From positions 62,001 through 126,000 of the forward strand of contig NZ_JACEGD010000005.1 in the NCBI RefSeq assembly GCF_016031635.1: a stretch of DNA of 64,000 nucleotides, in the 5' to 3' direction. Below, piece by piece: positions 55,353 through 64,000 of this stretch. The notes under the pieces are model-generated. The model was not told the DNA's origin and ran no database searches. It saw nothing but the letters and a program-made list of their open reading frames with translations. How positions within the stretch are numbered: position 1 is the first letter of the stretch; each line of letters begins with the position of its first letter. A program made the position numbers and the translations under genes. The stretch is from Bradyrhizobium diversitatis. GTDB lineage: Bacteria; Pseudomonadota; Alphaproteobacteria; Rhizobiales; Xanthobacteraceae.

Positions 55353-56747
55353 TCAGGCTCCAGTGGCTTGCGATAAAGCGGGCTCGCGCGCGCCACGCGG
55401 CGTCACGAGCTCGCCGAGAAAGCTGTAGCGTTCGAGGCTGTCGATGCGGACCGGCAGGATTTGTCCGATGATGTCGGGCGAGGCCATGACATGGGCGGGC
55501 TGGAGGTACGCGGTGCGGCCGACGATCTGGCCCTCCTTGCGCGCCGGACGCTCGAACAGCACATCGACCGTTGAGCCAATCGCAGCCTTGTTGAAGGCCG
55601 ATTGCTGGCTGTCGATCAGTTCCTGGAGCCGCTCCAATCGCTGGTCCATCTCGGCGGGGGACACCGTCTCCTGCATGTCCGCGGCCGGCGTTCCCGGCCG
55701 GGCGGAGTATTTGAACGAATATGCCGCAGCGTAACCGATTTGCGTGACAAGCGCGAGGGTGGCGAGAAAATCTTGCTCGCTTTCGCCCGGGAAGCCGACG
55801 ATGAAATCTGATGAAAAAGCAATGTCTTGGCGGGCGGCGCGGAAACGGTCGATGACCCCGAGGTAATCATCGGCGGTATGTTTCCGGTTCATGGCGGCCA
55901 GAATCCGGTCCGAGCCCGATTGCACCGGCAGGTGCACGAACGGCATCAGGGCACCGAGATCGCGATGGGCCGCAATCAGACTGTCGTCGACGTCACGCGG
56001 ATGGCTGGTCGAATAGCGCAGCCGCGCGATGCCGGGAATCTTGGCCAGATGCTCGAGCAGCCGGCCGAGCGGCCAGGTTTTTCCGTCCGGCCCGTCGCCG
56101 TGATAGGCGTTGACGTTCTGCCCGATCAGCGTGAGCTCGCGCACGCCGTTGTCGGCGAGCCGCTTCACGTCATCGACGATCTTCGTTACCGGGCGCGAGA
56201 CTTCGGCACCGCGCGTGTACGGCACGACGCAGAATGTGCAGAACTTGTCGCAGCCTTCCTGCACCGTGACGAAGGCGGAAATGCCGCGGGCGCGGATCGC
56301 GTCGGGCTTCGGCTGCGCCAGGAAGCCGAACTTGTCGGCCGCGGGAAACTCGGTCTCGATCGCGCGGCCTTCGCCCGCGGCGCGCTTCAGCAGCTCGGGC
56401 AGATGATGGTAGCTCTGCGGCCCGACTACGACGTCGACGACGGGCGCACGGCGCACGATCTCCTCGCCCTCGGCCTGCGCCACGCAGCCCGCGACCGCGA
56501 TCTGCATCGTGCGGCCCCCACGCGCGGCCTCGTCCTTGGCCACGCGCAGCCGGCCGAGCTCCGAATAGACCTTTTCCGAGGCCTTCTCGCGGATATGGCA
56601 GGTGTTGAGGATGACGAGGTCGGCATCCTCCGCGCTGGCCGTCTCCACGAATCCTTCCGGAGCCAGCGTGTCCACCATGCGCTGGGCATCGTAGACGTTC
56701 ATCTGGCAGCCATATGATTTGATGTGCAGCTTGCGCGGCGGCGTCAT
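55353..56747 (-). CDS. miaB: tRNA-2-methylthio-N6-dimethylallyladenosine synthase
   Basis: A 464-residue radical-SAM methylthiotransferase that modifies i6A37 in tRNA. Three Cys of the auxiliary 4Fe-4S cluster are in [16 protein letters not shown] and AGCVAQAE; the radical SAM cluster is CDKFCTFC; a TRAM domain ends the protein (SFLGELV). The frame stays open 63 codons upstream, but that stretch is a palindromic repeat, so the ATG at 56747 ([17 protein letters not shown]) is taken. It is followed closely by phoH. Confidence 0.96.
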   Translation of the reverse strand: MTPPRKLHIKSYGCQMNVYDAQRMVDTLAPEGFVETASAEDADLVILNTCHIREKASEKVYSELGRLRVAKDEAARGGRTMQIAVAGCVAQAEGEEIVRRAPVVDVVVGPQSYHHLPELLKRAAGEGRAIETEFPAADKFGFLAQPKPDAIRARGISAFVTVQEGCDKFCTFCVVPYTRGAEVSRPVTKIVDDVKRLADNGVRELTLIGQNVNAYHGDGPDGKTWPLGRLLEHLAKIPGIARLRYSTSHPRDVDDSLIAAHRDLGALMPFVHLPVQSGSDRILAAMNRKHTADDYLGVIDRFRAARQDIAFSSDFIVGFPGESEQDFLATLALVTQIGYAAAYSFKYSARPGTPAADMQETVSPAEMDQRLERLQELIDSQQSAFNKAAIGSTVDVLFERPARKEGQIVGRTAYLQPAHVMASPDIIGQILPVRIDSLERYSFLGELVTPRGAREPALSQATGA

Positions 56748-56828
56748 GGAACCCGAAAATGGAGGTGGAGGACGGCCCTCAGATATAGGCTGGAGGGCCG
56801 AAAATCCAGCGAATGGGGCCTTGGTCCC

Positions 56829-56923
56829 GTCATTCCGGGGCGCGACGCAGTCGCGAACCCGGAATCCAGAGGTTTTGGCGCGAAATTCCGGGTTCAAGCG
56901 CGTCGCGCGTGCCCCGGAATGAC
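56829..56923. repeat. Nested palindromic intergenic repeat, family A copy 2
   Basis: GTCATTCCGGGG and CCCCGGAATGAC bound the element as in family A at 7903-7981; inner blocks GAACCCGGAATC and ATTCCGGGTTC are kept, separated here by a longer loop. It lies between the HAD gene and miaB and generates a false N-terminal extension of miaB. Confidence 0.87.
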
Positions 56924-56939
56924 GGTGACATCGCAATAA

Positions 56940-57620
56940 TCAGCCCGCCAGGGCCTTCGCCTCGACCCGCCGGAGCAACTCCGGGAGCTGGTGCATGTCG
57001 GCAAAGGTCAGGTCGGCTCCAGCTTGCCGCAGGGTCTCGGCATGGCCGTTGCCGCAATGGCTGCCTCCGTAAAAGCCGAACACGGTCATTCCCGCCGCCC
57101 GCGCGCCGGCAATGCCGGCCAGGCTGTCCTCGATCACGACGCAGCGCTCGGGTGGCACGCCCATTTCGTTCGCCGCGAGCAAGAACAGGTCCGGTGCTGG
57201 CTTGCCGTTCTTCACCTGCGAGGCCGAGAAGATGTTCGGTGCCAGGCGCTCGTGGAGCCCGGTACTTCCGAGGCTCACGCGCATGCGCTGGTGCGAGCCG
57301 CTCGAGGCCACGCAGACGGCTTGCGTGACGACATCGAGCACGTCGTGGATGCCGCGGATCGCTTCCAGGTCGGCCTCGAACGAACGGAACAGCTCGTCCT
57401 GCAAGTCGCCGTGATAAGCCTCGGGGAGCTTGCGGCCGAGCTCGGTCTCGATCTCCAGATTGGCCTGCCGGGTCGAGCGGCCGAGGAAGCGCTCGAACAC
57501 CTGCTCCGACGTGATCGGATATCCGTGCCGCGTCAGCACGTCCGCATGCGCGCGGCAGGAGATCACCTCGCTGTCCACGAGCACGCCGTCGCAGTCGAAG
57601 ATGATGAGATCGATGGGCAT
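56940..57620 (-). CDS. HAD-superfamily phosphatase
   Basis: A 226-residue HAD hydrolase. The nucleophile motif DCDGVLVDSE is at residues 9-18, ASSGSHQRM holds motif II, KPAPDLFLLAANEMG motif III and VIEDSLAGIAGARAAGM motif IV. The cap is of the helical C1 type seen in phosphoglycolate or beta-phosphoglucomutase-like enzymes. The substrate is unknown, though sugar phosphates are likely. It follows fur after 98 bases. Confidence 0.87.
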   Translation of the reverse strand: MPIDLIIFDCDGVLVDSEVISCRAHADVLTRHGYPITSEQVFERFLGRSTRQANLEIETELGRKLPEAYHGDLQDELFRSFEADLEAIRGIHDVLDVVTQAVCVASSGSHQRMRVSLGSTGLHERLAPNIFSASQVKNGKPAPDLFLLAANEMGVPPERCVVIEDSLAGIAGARAAGMTVFGFYGGSHCGNGHAETLRQAGADLTFADMHQLPELLRRVEAKALAG

Positions 57621-57667
57621 TCAGTGTGTAACTTGGCTATGGCACTCTGGTGCAGGGCGCGCGGCGC

Positions 57668-57691
57668 CACCTCTCACGACGGGGAGAGGTG
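57668..57691. terminator. Hairpin between fur and the HAD gene
   Basis: CACCTCTC and GAGAGGTG flank ACGACGGG. It lies about 28 bases past the fur stop, where a terminator would be expected, but no clear T-run follows. It resembles the hairpin after katG, so it may instead be a repeat. Confidence 0.45.
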
Positions 57692-57718
57692 AAGAGAGGC
57701 CGTCGCAAGATTTGTTCA

Positions 57719-58174
57719 TCAATTCGTCGGCTTGTCGTCGTCGAGCGGGACGCAATAGAGTTCGAGTCGGTGATCGACCAGACGGTAGCCGAGCTTGCGG
57801 GCGATCTCCGCCTGGAGCTTCTCGATCTCCTCGGACGTGAACTCGATCACCTTGCCGTCGCGCAGATTGATGAGATGGTCGTGGTGGCTGTCGCGCATCT
57901 GCTCGTAGCGCGCGCGGCCCTCGCGGAAATCGTGGCGTTCGATGATGCCGGCATCCTCGAACAGTTTCACGGTGCGGTAGACCGTCGAGATCGAGATCTT
58001 GTCGTCGACCGCAACGCAGCGCCGGTAGAGTTCCTCGACGTCGGGATGATCGATCGCTTCCGCAAGCACGCGGGCGATGACGCGGCGCTGCTCGGTCATG
58101 CGCATGCCCGTGGCGGCACAGCGCGCCTCGATGTCGGACGCCTTGGATGCAGAGGAAGGTTTCAATGTGGTCAT
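57719..58174 (-). CDS. fur: Fur-family regulator, probably Mur-like (manganese-responsive)
   Basis: A 151-residue Fur repressor: winged helix with MRMTEQRRVIARVLAEAIDHPDVEELYRR and SISTVYRTVKLFEDAGIIERHDF, then the metal site DSHHDHLIN. The CxxC that binds structural zinc in E. coli Fur is missing (NLRDGK). This variant is typical of alphaproteobacterial Fur/Mur, which senses manganese and iron and in B. japonicum represses irr. The ATG at 58174 is preferred over a GTG 11 codons upstream. It follows rimI by 38 bases. Confidence 0.9.
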   Translation of the reverse strand: MTTLKPSSASKASDIEARCAATGMRMTEQRRVIARVLAEAIDHPDVEELYRRCVAVDDKISISTVYRTVKLFEDAGIIERHDFREGRARYEQMRDSHHDHLINLRDGKVIEFTSEEIEKLQAEIARKLGYRLVDHRLELYCVPLDDDKPTN

Positions 58175-58212
58175 AGCGTTGTCTGCCTGGCGGGCGCTTT
58201 CTGCCACCGATG

Positions 58213-58698
58213 TTACGACAAGTCGCGTCGCATCAGAAGGGCGTTCAATTGTTCCCCGTTGGGCTGCTTATAGTAGCGATCGCGGCGCCCGACCACCACG
58301 AATCCGCACCCGTCGTAGAGCCGCCGTGCCGGCTGGTTGTTTTCCTCCACCTCGAGAAATATTGTGCGCACGCCGCGCCCGGCGAGGTGGCCGAGATGGG
58401 TCATCAGCAGCGTGCGGGAGAAGCCGCGGCCGCGATAAGCCCCGTCCACCGCAATCGAGAGAATTTCCGCCTCGTCTGCGCCGATCCGCGACACCGCAAA
58501 GCCGATCGTCTTGCGGCCGAGACGCAAGCGATGCACCAGCGTGTTGCGCTCGCTGATCATGCTCTCGAATTCGCCTTCGCCCCAGCCGTGCGCGAAGGAG
58601 GCGCCGTGCAGCTGCGCGAGCCGCGCGGCATCGCGCAAGGTCGCGGGCTCGACGACGGCGCTGCCGCCGTGCCACCACTTCGACAGCCATCCCATCAT
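58213..58698 (-). CDS. rimI: RimI-like N-acetyltransferase
   Basis: A 161-residue GNAT. The CoA-binding motif ILSIAVDGAYRGRGFSRTLLMTHL and FLEVEENNQPARRLYDGCGFVVVGRR match RimI, which acetylates the N-terminus of ribosomal protein S18. The adjacency to tsaB, with an overlap of 4 bases, is a common arrangement and supports the call. Alternative ATGs one codon apart begin the protein (MMGWLSK). Confidence 0.88.
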   Translation of the reverse strand: MMGWLSKWWHGGSAVVEPATLRDAARLAQLHGASFAHGWGEGEFESMISERNTLVHRLRLGRKTIGFAVSRIGADEAEILSIAVDGAYRGRGFSRTLLMTHLGHLAGRGVRTIFLEVEENNQPARRLYDGCGFVVVGRRDRYYKQPNGEQLNALLMRRDLS

Positions 58699-59390
58699 GA
58701 GGTTGCGGCTTGCGCCGCGAGCGGCTTCTGTGTCGCCGGCTTTGCATCGGGCGCCTTCAGATAGAACGGCCGCGCCGGCGTGGTGTCGGGATTGGCCGCC
58801 GCACCGAGCCAGGCGATCCAGCTGATATCGGGCGCGGGCTGCGCGTCGACCGCAACAGGTTGCGGTCCATCCTTCGGCCAGCGATCGGCGAGGATCCTTG
58901 CGGCGTTGCCGACCAGATGCGGCGCGCCGAATTGCGAGGCCGCGATCGCCTCGTCGATGCTGGCGACCTTAGGTCGCACCAGCTGGCTGCCGTCGCCGGC
59001 GACGATCTGGAAATAGACGTGATCGTGCCGCGCATCGACTGCGGAGAGTACGGGCGCCGTTCCGCTCTGGCCCACGACGGTGGCGGCATAGGCCGACAGG
59101 GTGGTGAGGCCGACGGCCGGCCGCCCGGCCGCGAGCGCAAGGCCGCGCGCCGCCGAAATGCCGACGCGCAGGCCCGTGAAGCTTCCGGGACCGACGGTGA
59201 CCGCAATGCGGTCGAGCGCGGCGAAGGCGAGATTGGCCGACTGCATCACCCGCGCGATCATCGGCATCAGGGCTTCGGCGTGGCCGCGCTTCATCAGGAG
59301 TGATTCCTGCGCGCGCAGTTCGGCCGTTTCGGTGTCGAGCACGGCGGCCGCGCAGGCGTCGAGCGCAGTATCGATGGCGAGGATCAGCAT
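58695..59390 (-). CDS. tsaB: TsaB, tRNA threonylcarbamoyladenosine synthesis protein
   Basis: A 231-residue ASKHA-fold protein that scaffolds TsaD and TsaE in t6A37 synthesis. The N-terminus ILAIDTALDACAAAVLD and the block ALDRIAVTVGPGSFTGLRVGISAARGLALA are diagnostic. It is inactive as an enzyme by itself. It overlaps rimI by 4 bases. Its partner TsaE is encoded as a fusion at 9117-10622. Confidence 0.95.
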   Translation of the reverse strand: MLILAIDTALDACAAAVLDTETAELRAQESLLMKRGHAEALMPMIARVMQSANLAFAALDRIAVTVGPGSFTGLRVGISAARGLALAAGRPAVGLTTLSAYAATVVGQSGTAPVLSAVDARHDHVYFQIVAGDGSQLVRPKVASIDEAIAASQFGAPHLVGNAARILADRWPKDGPQPVAVDAQPAPDISWIAWLGAAANPDTTPARPFYLKAPDAKPATQKPLAAQAATS

Positions 59391-59398
59391 GAAAAAGC

Positions 59399-59471
59399 AA
59401 ATGGCGAGTGGCGAATGGGGAACAGTCTAGCCGATCGGAGTTCCATTCGCCATTCGCTACTCGCCATTCGC
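59399..59471. repeat. Imperfect inverted repeat between tsaB and the NifU gene
   Basis: AATGGCGAGTGGCGAATGGG is mirrored by TTCGCCATTCGCTACTCGCC, with an internal bulge; the repeat unit (GGCGAATGG) also recurs directly within each arm. It fills most of the 88-base gap. It looks like a dispersed repeat rather than a terminator. Confidence 0.65.
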
Positions 59472-59478
59472 GCTCTAA

Positions 59479-60048
59479 TCACATCGGTCGGACTTCGACC
59501 ACGTCGGGCACGAAGTGCTTGAGCAGGTTCTGGATGCCGTGCTGGAGCGTCGCCGTCGATGACGGGCAGCCGGAGCAGGCGCCCTTCATGTTGAGATAGA
59601 CGATGCCGTCCTTGAAGCCGCGGAAGGTGATGTCGCCGCCGTCGTTGGCGACGGCCGGCCGCACCCGGGTCTCGATCAGATCCTTGATCATGTCGACCGT
59701 CTCGGCATCGGCCTCGTCGAAGAACTCGTCCTCGTCGTCGAGATCGGCATCGCCCTGCGCTGCGCCGTCGGCAAGCAGCGGCGCGCCCGACATGTAGTGC
59801 TCCATGATGGCACCCAGGATCGCGGGCTTGAGCTGCTGCCATTCACCGCTCGCCTTGGTCACGGTGATGAAGTCCGATCCGTAGAACACGCCGGTGACGC
59901 CGGGCACGTCGAACAGCTTTTCGGCGAGCGGCGAACGGCCTGCGGCTTCGCGGCTGGAAAACTCCACGGGGCTGCCGTCGACCACGACGCGGCCGGGAAT
60001 GAACTTCAGCGTGGCGGGATTGGGGGTGGCTTCGGTTTGAATGAACAT
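59479..60048 (-). CDS. NifU-family Fe-S scaffold (Nfu type)
   Basis: A 189-residue protein with an N-terminal Nfu_N domain (MFIQTEATPNPATLKFIPGR, FFYGSDFITVTK-type) and a C-terminal NifU domain with GACSGCPSS (Cys158 and Cys161), which holds a 4Fe-4S cluster for transfer to target enzymes. A short acidic linker (DADLDDEDEFFDEADAE) joins them. The ATG at 60048 has CTGGAG upstream. It is not linked to nitrogen-fixation genes here, so a housekeeping role is likely. Confidence 0.93.
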   Translation of the reverse strand: MFIQTEATPNPATLKFIPGRVVVDGSPVEFSSREAAGRSPLAEKLFDVPGVTGVFYGSDFITVTKASGEWQQLKPAILGAIMEHYMSGAPLLADGAAQGDADLDDEDEFFDEADAETVDMIKDLIETRVRPAVANDGGDITFRGFKDGIVYLNMKGACSGCPSSTATLQHGIQNLLKHFVPDVVEVRPM

Positions 60049-60184
60049 GGTTTTCTCCAGACGTCGCCGGTTCAAGGCCGGCGCGTGCCTATCCACTAGC
60101 AGATGGCGACGGGGAACGCACGATCAAGGGGAGAGGGAACTGTTTCGTTGTCATATCAGTAGGTTAGGGTGCCGAAATCGCCAA

Positions 60185-60222
60185 TCGTCGTGGCCCGGCC
60201 TGACCCGGCCATCCACTGACGG
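60185..60222. repeat. Half copy of family B repeat
   Basis: GTCGTGGCCCGGCCTGACCC followed by GGCCATCCACTGACGG corresponds to one half of the element at 48296-48387. It lacks the complementary half and lies in the 194-base gap upstream of the NifU gene. Confidence 0.55.
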
Positions 60223-60242
60223 CCGCCTCCGAGACCGAGGAC

Positions 60243-60737
60243 CTACGACAGCGAATCCACGCTTTCGTCGCTCAGCGCGCCCGAGATGATGGTCACCGGC
60301 ACCGGGAATGCGCCCAACTCGTGCGCCAGCAACCCGACCAGCGGCCCCGGCCCTTCCGCGCCGGGACTGGCAGCCAGCACCAGCATCGCGATGTCGGGGT
60401 CCTCATCGATCACTGCGAGCAGCTGTTCCATCGCGGCGCCTTCGCGGATCACCCGTTCCGGCGTGATCGCGGCGATGCCGTTGGCGCGGCCGGCGGCGCG
60501 GTCGAGCGCGGCCTCCGCCGCTTCCTGGGCCTCGGCGCGCATGATGTCGGCGACGCCAAGCCATTCCTGGCTCTGCTGCTCAGGCTCGATGATGCGCAGC
60601 ATCACCACGCCGCCGCCGGCGCGGATCGCCCAGCGGCTGGCGTAATAGACGGCGCGATCCCATTCGGCGGTGTCATCGACGATGACGAGGCATTTGGGCT
60701 TGTGGCCCGGCTCGTAGCAAAGTCGCTTGCTGGTCAT
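60243..60737 (-). CDS. Universal stress protein family
   Basis: A 164-residue single-domain UspA-type protein. The fold is suggested by CLVIVDDTAEWDRAVYYASRWAIRAGGGVVMLRII at the start and the ATP-binding-like stretch LVLAASPGAEGPGPLVGLLAHELGAFPVPVTIISG near the end, where G-x2-G-x9-G(S/T) is only partly conserved. It may bind nucleotide during stress. The ATG at 60737 (MTSKRLCYEPGHKPK) is chosen; 13 more residues upstream are possible. No operon partner is clear. Confidence 0.82.
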   Translation of the reverse strand: MTSKRLCYEPGHKPKCLVIVDDTAEWDRAVYYASRWAIRAGGGVVMLRIIEPEQQSQEWLGVADIMRAEAQEAAEAALDRAAGRANGIAAITPERVIREGAAMEQLLAVIDEDPDIAMLVLAASPGAEGPGPLVGLLAHELGAFPVPVTIISGALSDESVDSLS

Positions 60738-60843
60738 GCATGTCCCGGAATGTGCATGGGGACCATGCTGCCACACTCCCGCGATGTTTGGGAGAGGCGA
60801 AGCGGCTGGCGCCGTGGCGCCAGCCGGTGTTGCGAAGCTCGCC

Positions 60844-61896
60844 TTAGCGCCGGCGGATGAAGCCGACGATGTCCTTGGAGAGCTTCATCGTCTCGTCGGC
60901 GATGGCGCGGGCCCGGTCGGAGCCGTCGATGAGGATCGCGTCGATATGGCCGGGGTCGGCGACGAGGCGCTTCATCTCGCCGGCGATCGGCGCGAGCTTG
61001 GTGACGCAGAGCTCCGCCAGCGCGTTCTTGAAGCTGGAGAACTGGCCGCCGCCGAACTCGCGGAGCACCTCGGCCTTGGAGCGGCCGGAGAGCGCGGCGA
61101 AGATGCCGACGAGGTTGTCGGCCTCGGGGCGGGCTTCCAGGCCCTTTTCCTCCGTCGGCAGCGGCTCCGGATCGGTCTTCGCCTTGCGGATCTTCTGCGC
61201 GATGGTGTCGGCGTCGTCGGTGAGGTTGATGCGCGAATTGTCGGAGGCGTCCGACTTCGACATCTTCTTGGTGCCGTCGCGCAGGCTCATCACACGCGTC
61301 GCCGGGCCGGTGATCAAGGGTTCCGGCAGTGGGAAGAACAGCCCGTCATTGTTGCCCTGGGCGCGGATGGAGTCGCCGAAGTCGTTGTTGAACTTCTGCG
61401 CGATGTCGCGCGAGAGCTCCAGATGCTGCTTCTGGTCCTCGCCGACCGGAACGTGGGTGGCGCGGTACACCAGGATGTCGGCGGCCATCAGCACAGGGTA
61501 GTCGAACAGGCCAACGGACGCGTTCTCGCGGTCCTTGCCGGCCTTCTCCTTGAACTGGGTCATGCGGCCGAGCCAGCCCATCCGGGCGACGCAGTTGAAG
61601 ATCCAGGCGAGCTCGGCATGGCCCGAGACCTGGCTCTGGTTGAACACGATGTGCTTCTTGGGATCGATGCCGGCCGCGATGAACGCGGCGGTCACCTCGC
61701 GGGTGTTGCGCGTGAGCTCGGCCGGGCCGCCCCAGACGTCGACGCCCTGCGTGATCGCGTGCATGTCGACGACGCAATAGATGCAGTTGTGGGTTTCCTG
61801 CATCTTCACGAAGTTGACGATCGCGCCGAGATAATTGCCGAGGTGCAGATTGCCCGTCGGCTGGACGCCCGAAAAGACCCGTTCAACGAATGGCAT
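60844..61896 (-). CDS. trpS: Tryptophanyl-tRNA synthetase
   Basis: A 350-residue class I synthetase that charges tRNA-Trp. The HIGH-type motif is [13 protein letters not shown] near residues 13-25 and [14 protein letters not shown] carries [37 protein letters not shown] is diagnostic of TrpRS. The ATG at 61896 has GGAAGG about ten bases upstream and is preferred over one five codons earlier. It lies downstream of murJ, with 82 bases between. Confidence 0.97.
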   Translation of the reverse strand: MPFVERVFSGVQPTGNLHLGNYLGAIVNFVKMQETHNCIYCVVDMHAITQGVDVWGGPAELTRNTREVTAAFIAAGIDPKKHIVFNQSQVSGHAELAWIFNCVARMGWLGRMTQFKEKAGKDRENASVGLFDYPVLMAADILVYRATHVPVGEDQKQHLELSRDIAQKFNNDFGDSIRAQGNNDGLFFPLPEPLITGPATRVMSLRDGTKKMSKSDASDNSRINLTDDADTIAQKIRKAKTDPEPLPTEEKGLEARPEADNLVGIFAALSGRSKAEVLREFGGGQFSSFKNALAELCVTKLAPIAGEMKRLVADPGHIDAILIDGSDRARAIADETMKLSKDIVGFIRRR

Positions 61897-61978
61897 GGTC
61901 AGCCTTCCCATAGGTATTCGGCCGTCGTTTCCAACAGCGGCGCTGCCCCGTCAAGGGTCTTTCGCTGGGCTCGCGGGT

Positions 61979-63511
61979 TTAGCTGGGTCGTTTCAGTGCG
62001 TTAACCGCCTCGCGCCAGGAGGCGGCGCCGAGGATCTGCAGCAGCAGGCCGTAGACGGCGATCCCGGCCGCGATCTGCAAAGCCAGCACGAAGAATTTGA
62101 TGAAACCATGAGTCTCGGCCGGCACCAGTCCCGCGGTCAGCCAGAGCAGGGCGCCCATGGCGATCGCGGCCAGCACGATCCGCGGCAATCGCGTGCGGGC
62201 GCTGGCGTCGATCGAGAAGCCGAACGCGCTGGTGCCCTTGCCGAGCAGCGAGAGCGCGCTGCTCCAGGCGCCGGCCGCGATGCTCGCCGCGATCCCGCTG
62301 GTGCCGAAGAAATGACCGAGCAGCACGGCGAGAGCGACTGCGACCACAAAGCCTTTGGCGGTGGCCATGAGTGGCGTCATCGTGTCGCTGCGGGCATAGA
62401 ACGCCGGCGACAACGCCTTGATCAGCACGTGCGCCGGCAGGCCCAGCGCCAGCCACATCAACGCATGCGCCGTCGCCGCACTGTCATGCGCGCCAAACGC
62501 GCCATGCTCGAACAGCAGCCGCACGATCGGCTCGGCCAGCACGATCAGACCAAGCGTCGCCGGCAGCGCCAGCCCGGCTGCAAGCTCCAGCGCGCGCGAT
62601 TCGGCATGCGCCACGGCGTCGCGATCGGAGCTAGCGACGGCGCGTGTCAGCTCCGGCACCAGCACCGTGCCCATGGCGACGCCGACGATGCCGAGCGGCA
62701 GCTCGATCAGGCGGTTGGCGAAATACAGCCAGGACACCGCCGATGGTGTCGCGGAGGCGATGATCGCGCCCGCGACCATCAGCCATTGCGGGCCCGAGCT
62801 TGCGAGCATGCCGGGGATCGCCTTGGCGAAGAAGCCGCGCATCTCCTTGTCGAAACTGGCGCGTAGCGGCGTCGCAAGATGCGCGCTTCGCTGCGACAGC
62901 AGCATCAGGAGTTGCAGCAGGCCGGCGATGCCGACGGTGGCCGCCAACACCCACGCAGCGAAACCGGCGTCAGCCCGCCAGACCAGCAGCACCGCGATCG
63001 CGGCGATCAGCGCGACGTTGAACAACAGGGGCGAGAACGCCGTCAGCGCGAAGCGGCCCTGCGCATTGAGCAATCCCATCAGCACGGTGACCGGGCCGGC
63101 AAAGGCGAGGTAGGGCAGCATCAGCCGCGCACTCTCGACCGCGCGATCGAGCGTGCCGCTGCCAAGGAAGCCCGGTGCGACGACCGTGATGACCAGCGGC
63201 ATCAGCAATGCGAGCAGGATGGACATCGCGATCAGGGCCGCGCTGACCGTACCGAGCACGCGCCCGGCGAACGCCGCTGCGGCTGCCGCCCCGTCGCGAT
63301 CCCTGATGCGCAGCCATGCCGGGATCAGCGCCGCGTTCAGCGCGCCCTCGCTGAGCAGCCGGCGCACCACGTTGACGAGCTGAAACGCCGCGAGAAACGC
63401 ATCCGCCACGGCGCCGGTGCCGAGCAGTGCCGCAATCATGGAATCGCGGGCAAAACCCAGCAGCCGCGAGGCCAGCGTTCCCGTCGAGACGGTGAGGAAG
63501 GAGCGGATCAT
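61979..63511 (-). CDS. murJ: MurJ, lipid II flippase
   Basis: A 510-residue MOP-superfamily membrane protein with about 14 hydrophobic segments. It begins MIRSFLTVSTGTLASRLLGFARDSMIAALLGTGAVADAFLAAF, the typical MurJ/MviN start with the conserved Arg and Asp residues, and RRLLSEGALNAALIPAW follows. It moves lipid II across the inner membrane for cell wall synthesis. The ATG at 63511 was chosen over a 37-codon extension without hydrophobic character. It diverges from the PfkB gene. Confidence 0.95.
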   Translation of the reverse strand: MIRSFLTVSTGTLASRLLGFARDSMIAALLGTGAVADAFLAAFQLVNVVRRLLSEGALNAALIPAWLRIRDRDGAAAAAAFAGRVLGTVSAALIAMSILLALLMPLVITVVAPGFLGSGTLDRAVESARLMLPYLAFAGPVTVLMGLLNAQGRFALTAFSPLLFNVALIAAIAVLLVWRADAGFAAWVLAATVGIAGLLQLLMLLSQRSAHLATPLRASFDKEMRGFFAKAIPGMLASSGPQWLMVAGAIIASATPSAVSWLYFANRLIELPLGIVGVAMGTVLVPELTRAVASSDRDAVAHAESRALELAAGLALPATLGLIVLAEPIVRLLFEHGAFGAHDSAATAHALMWLALGLPAHVLIKALSPAFYARSDTMTPLMATAKGFVVAVALAVLLGHFFGTSGIAASIAAGAWSSALSLLGKGTSAFGFSIDASARTRLPRIVLAAIAMGALLWLTAGLVPAETHGFIKFFVLALQIAAGIAVYGLLLQILGAASWREAVNALKRPS

Positions 63512-63637
63512 CGGCCCTTTATCATACCGTTGCTTGCCCGCGCCGGCCCGGTCATGATAGGCCGCGAGCTTGGATTTCAGGCCGACAGGAAGCGGATTTC
63601 CGTAAGGTCCGCAATCCGGCAAACAGGATCAAGGTGA

Positions 63638-64000
63638 ATGGCTGACGTGAAATATGACGTTCTCGGCATCGGTAACGCGCTGTTCGACGTACTGGTCAGG
63701 ACCGACGAAGCCTTTCTGGCCAAGCATGGCATGGCCAAGGGCAGCATGTCGCTGATCGACGAGGCGCGCGCGGCCGCCATCTACAAGGACATGGGTCCGG
63801 CCACGGAAGTCTCGGGTGGCTCGGCCGCCAACACCATCGTCGGCATCGGCAGCCTGGGGGCACGCGCCGCCTATGTCGGCAAGGTCAAGGACGACCAGAT
63901 CGGCAAGCTCTATGTCCATGACATCCGCGCCGCCGGCGTCGCTTTCAACACGCCCGCCGCCAAGGACGGCCCCGCCACCGGATGCTCCTACATCCTGGTC
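63638..64000 (+). CDS. PfkB-family carbohydrate/adenosine kinase, partial (C-terminal part beyond window edge)
   Basis: 121 residues from an ATG at 63638 to the right edge. The segments YDVLGIGNALFDVLVRTDEAFL and EVSGGSAANTIVGIGSLGARAAYVGKVKDDQIGKLY match the N-terminal substrate-binding lid of ribokinase-like enzymes, close to adenosine kinase proteins of rhizobia. The ATP-binding and catalytic Asp region (GAGD) is outside the window, so substrate and completeness cannot be judged. AAGG lies 4 bases upstream of the start codon. It diverges from murJ. Confidence 0.88.
   Translation, partial: MADVKYDVLGIGNALFDVLVRTDEAFLAKHGMAKGSMSLIDEARAAAIYKDMGPATEVSGGSAANTIVGIGSLGARAAYVGKVKDDQIGKLYVHDIRAAGVAFNTPAAKDGPATGCSYILV

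Noticed and set aside
56748..56936. N-terminal extension of MiaB by 63 residues
   Set aside because: The extension is encoded by the family A palindromic repeat, and MiaB starts with the [12 protein letters not shown] block right after the ATG at 56747.
59479..60048. Link of the NifU-type protein to nitrogen fixation
   Set aside because: It is the short Nfu type and no nif or fix gene is nearby, so a general Fe-S role is more likely.

Overview
The window is a GC-rich alphaproteobacterial chromosome segment, most likely from Bradyrhizobium or a close relative. The best single pointer is a 163-residue Irr regulator with a Cys-Pro heme motif at residue 29, as in B. japonicum. Supporting signs are the irr-fabA-fabB-fabI neighbourhood, a PraR-like repressor, a DivL-type pseudo-histidine kinase and many intergenic palindromic repeats. 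Nearly all genes are chromosomal housekeeping genes. I see no phage, transposase, CRISPR array, rRNA or tRNA.

Positions 1-9300 hold, mostly on the minus strand, a partial ATP-dependent DNA ligase, thioredoxin, the AddAB recombination nuclease, a MurU-like nucleotidyltransferase and a PilZ protein. Positions 9100-17700 continue with a TsaE-AmgK fusion whose kinase end looks truncated, DivL with Tyr in place of the phospho-acceptor His, dUTPase, CoaBC fused to a ribbon-helix-helix domain, UbiB and UbiE. Positions 17700-26300 are more mixed: MutM, an orphan ParA, a protease-like protein lacking the catalytic His, MoeB, an aldo/keto reductase with a divergent LysR regulator, a hydroxyacid dehydrogenase and a secreted SH3 protein. 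Positions 26300-30000 hold irr and the unsaturated fatty acid genes fabA, fabB and fabI.

Positions 30000-36400 carry a GST, two tandem secreted paralogues of unknown function, a GNAT, and divergent oxyR and katG. Positions 36400-46900 are the translation and RNA-decay block, transcribed on the minus strand as rimP, nusA, ylxR, infB, rbfA, truB, rpsO and pnp, with clear terminators and a long hairpin in the pnp leader. Positions 47200-64000 hold a DUF2336 protein, trmB, an M20 peptidase, praR, lnt, corC, ybeY, phoH, miaB, a HAD phosphatase, fur/mur, rimI, tsaB, a NifU-type protein, a universal stress protein, trpS, murJ and the start of a PfkB kinase.

Several links join these genes. AmgK and MurU are consecutive steps of peptidoglycan sugar recycling, and Lnt and MurJ also serve the envelope. 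Fur/Mur, encoded near 58000, is the expected repressor of irr near 26900, whose promoter carries a direct-repeat element. TsaE and TsaB belong to the same tRNA t6A machinery. The least ordinary items are the RHH-CoaBC fusion with two palindromes before its start, the DivL tyrosine, the AmgK truncation, the pnp leader hairpin and the tandem unknown secreted proteins. I saw no clearly new multi-gene defence or mobile system.
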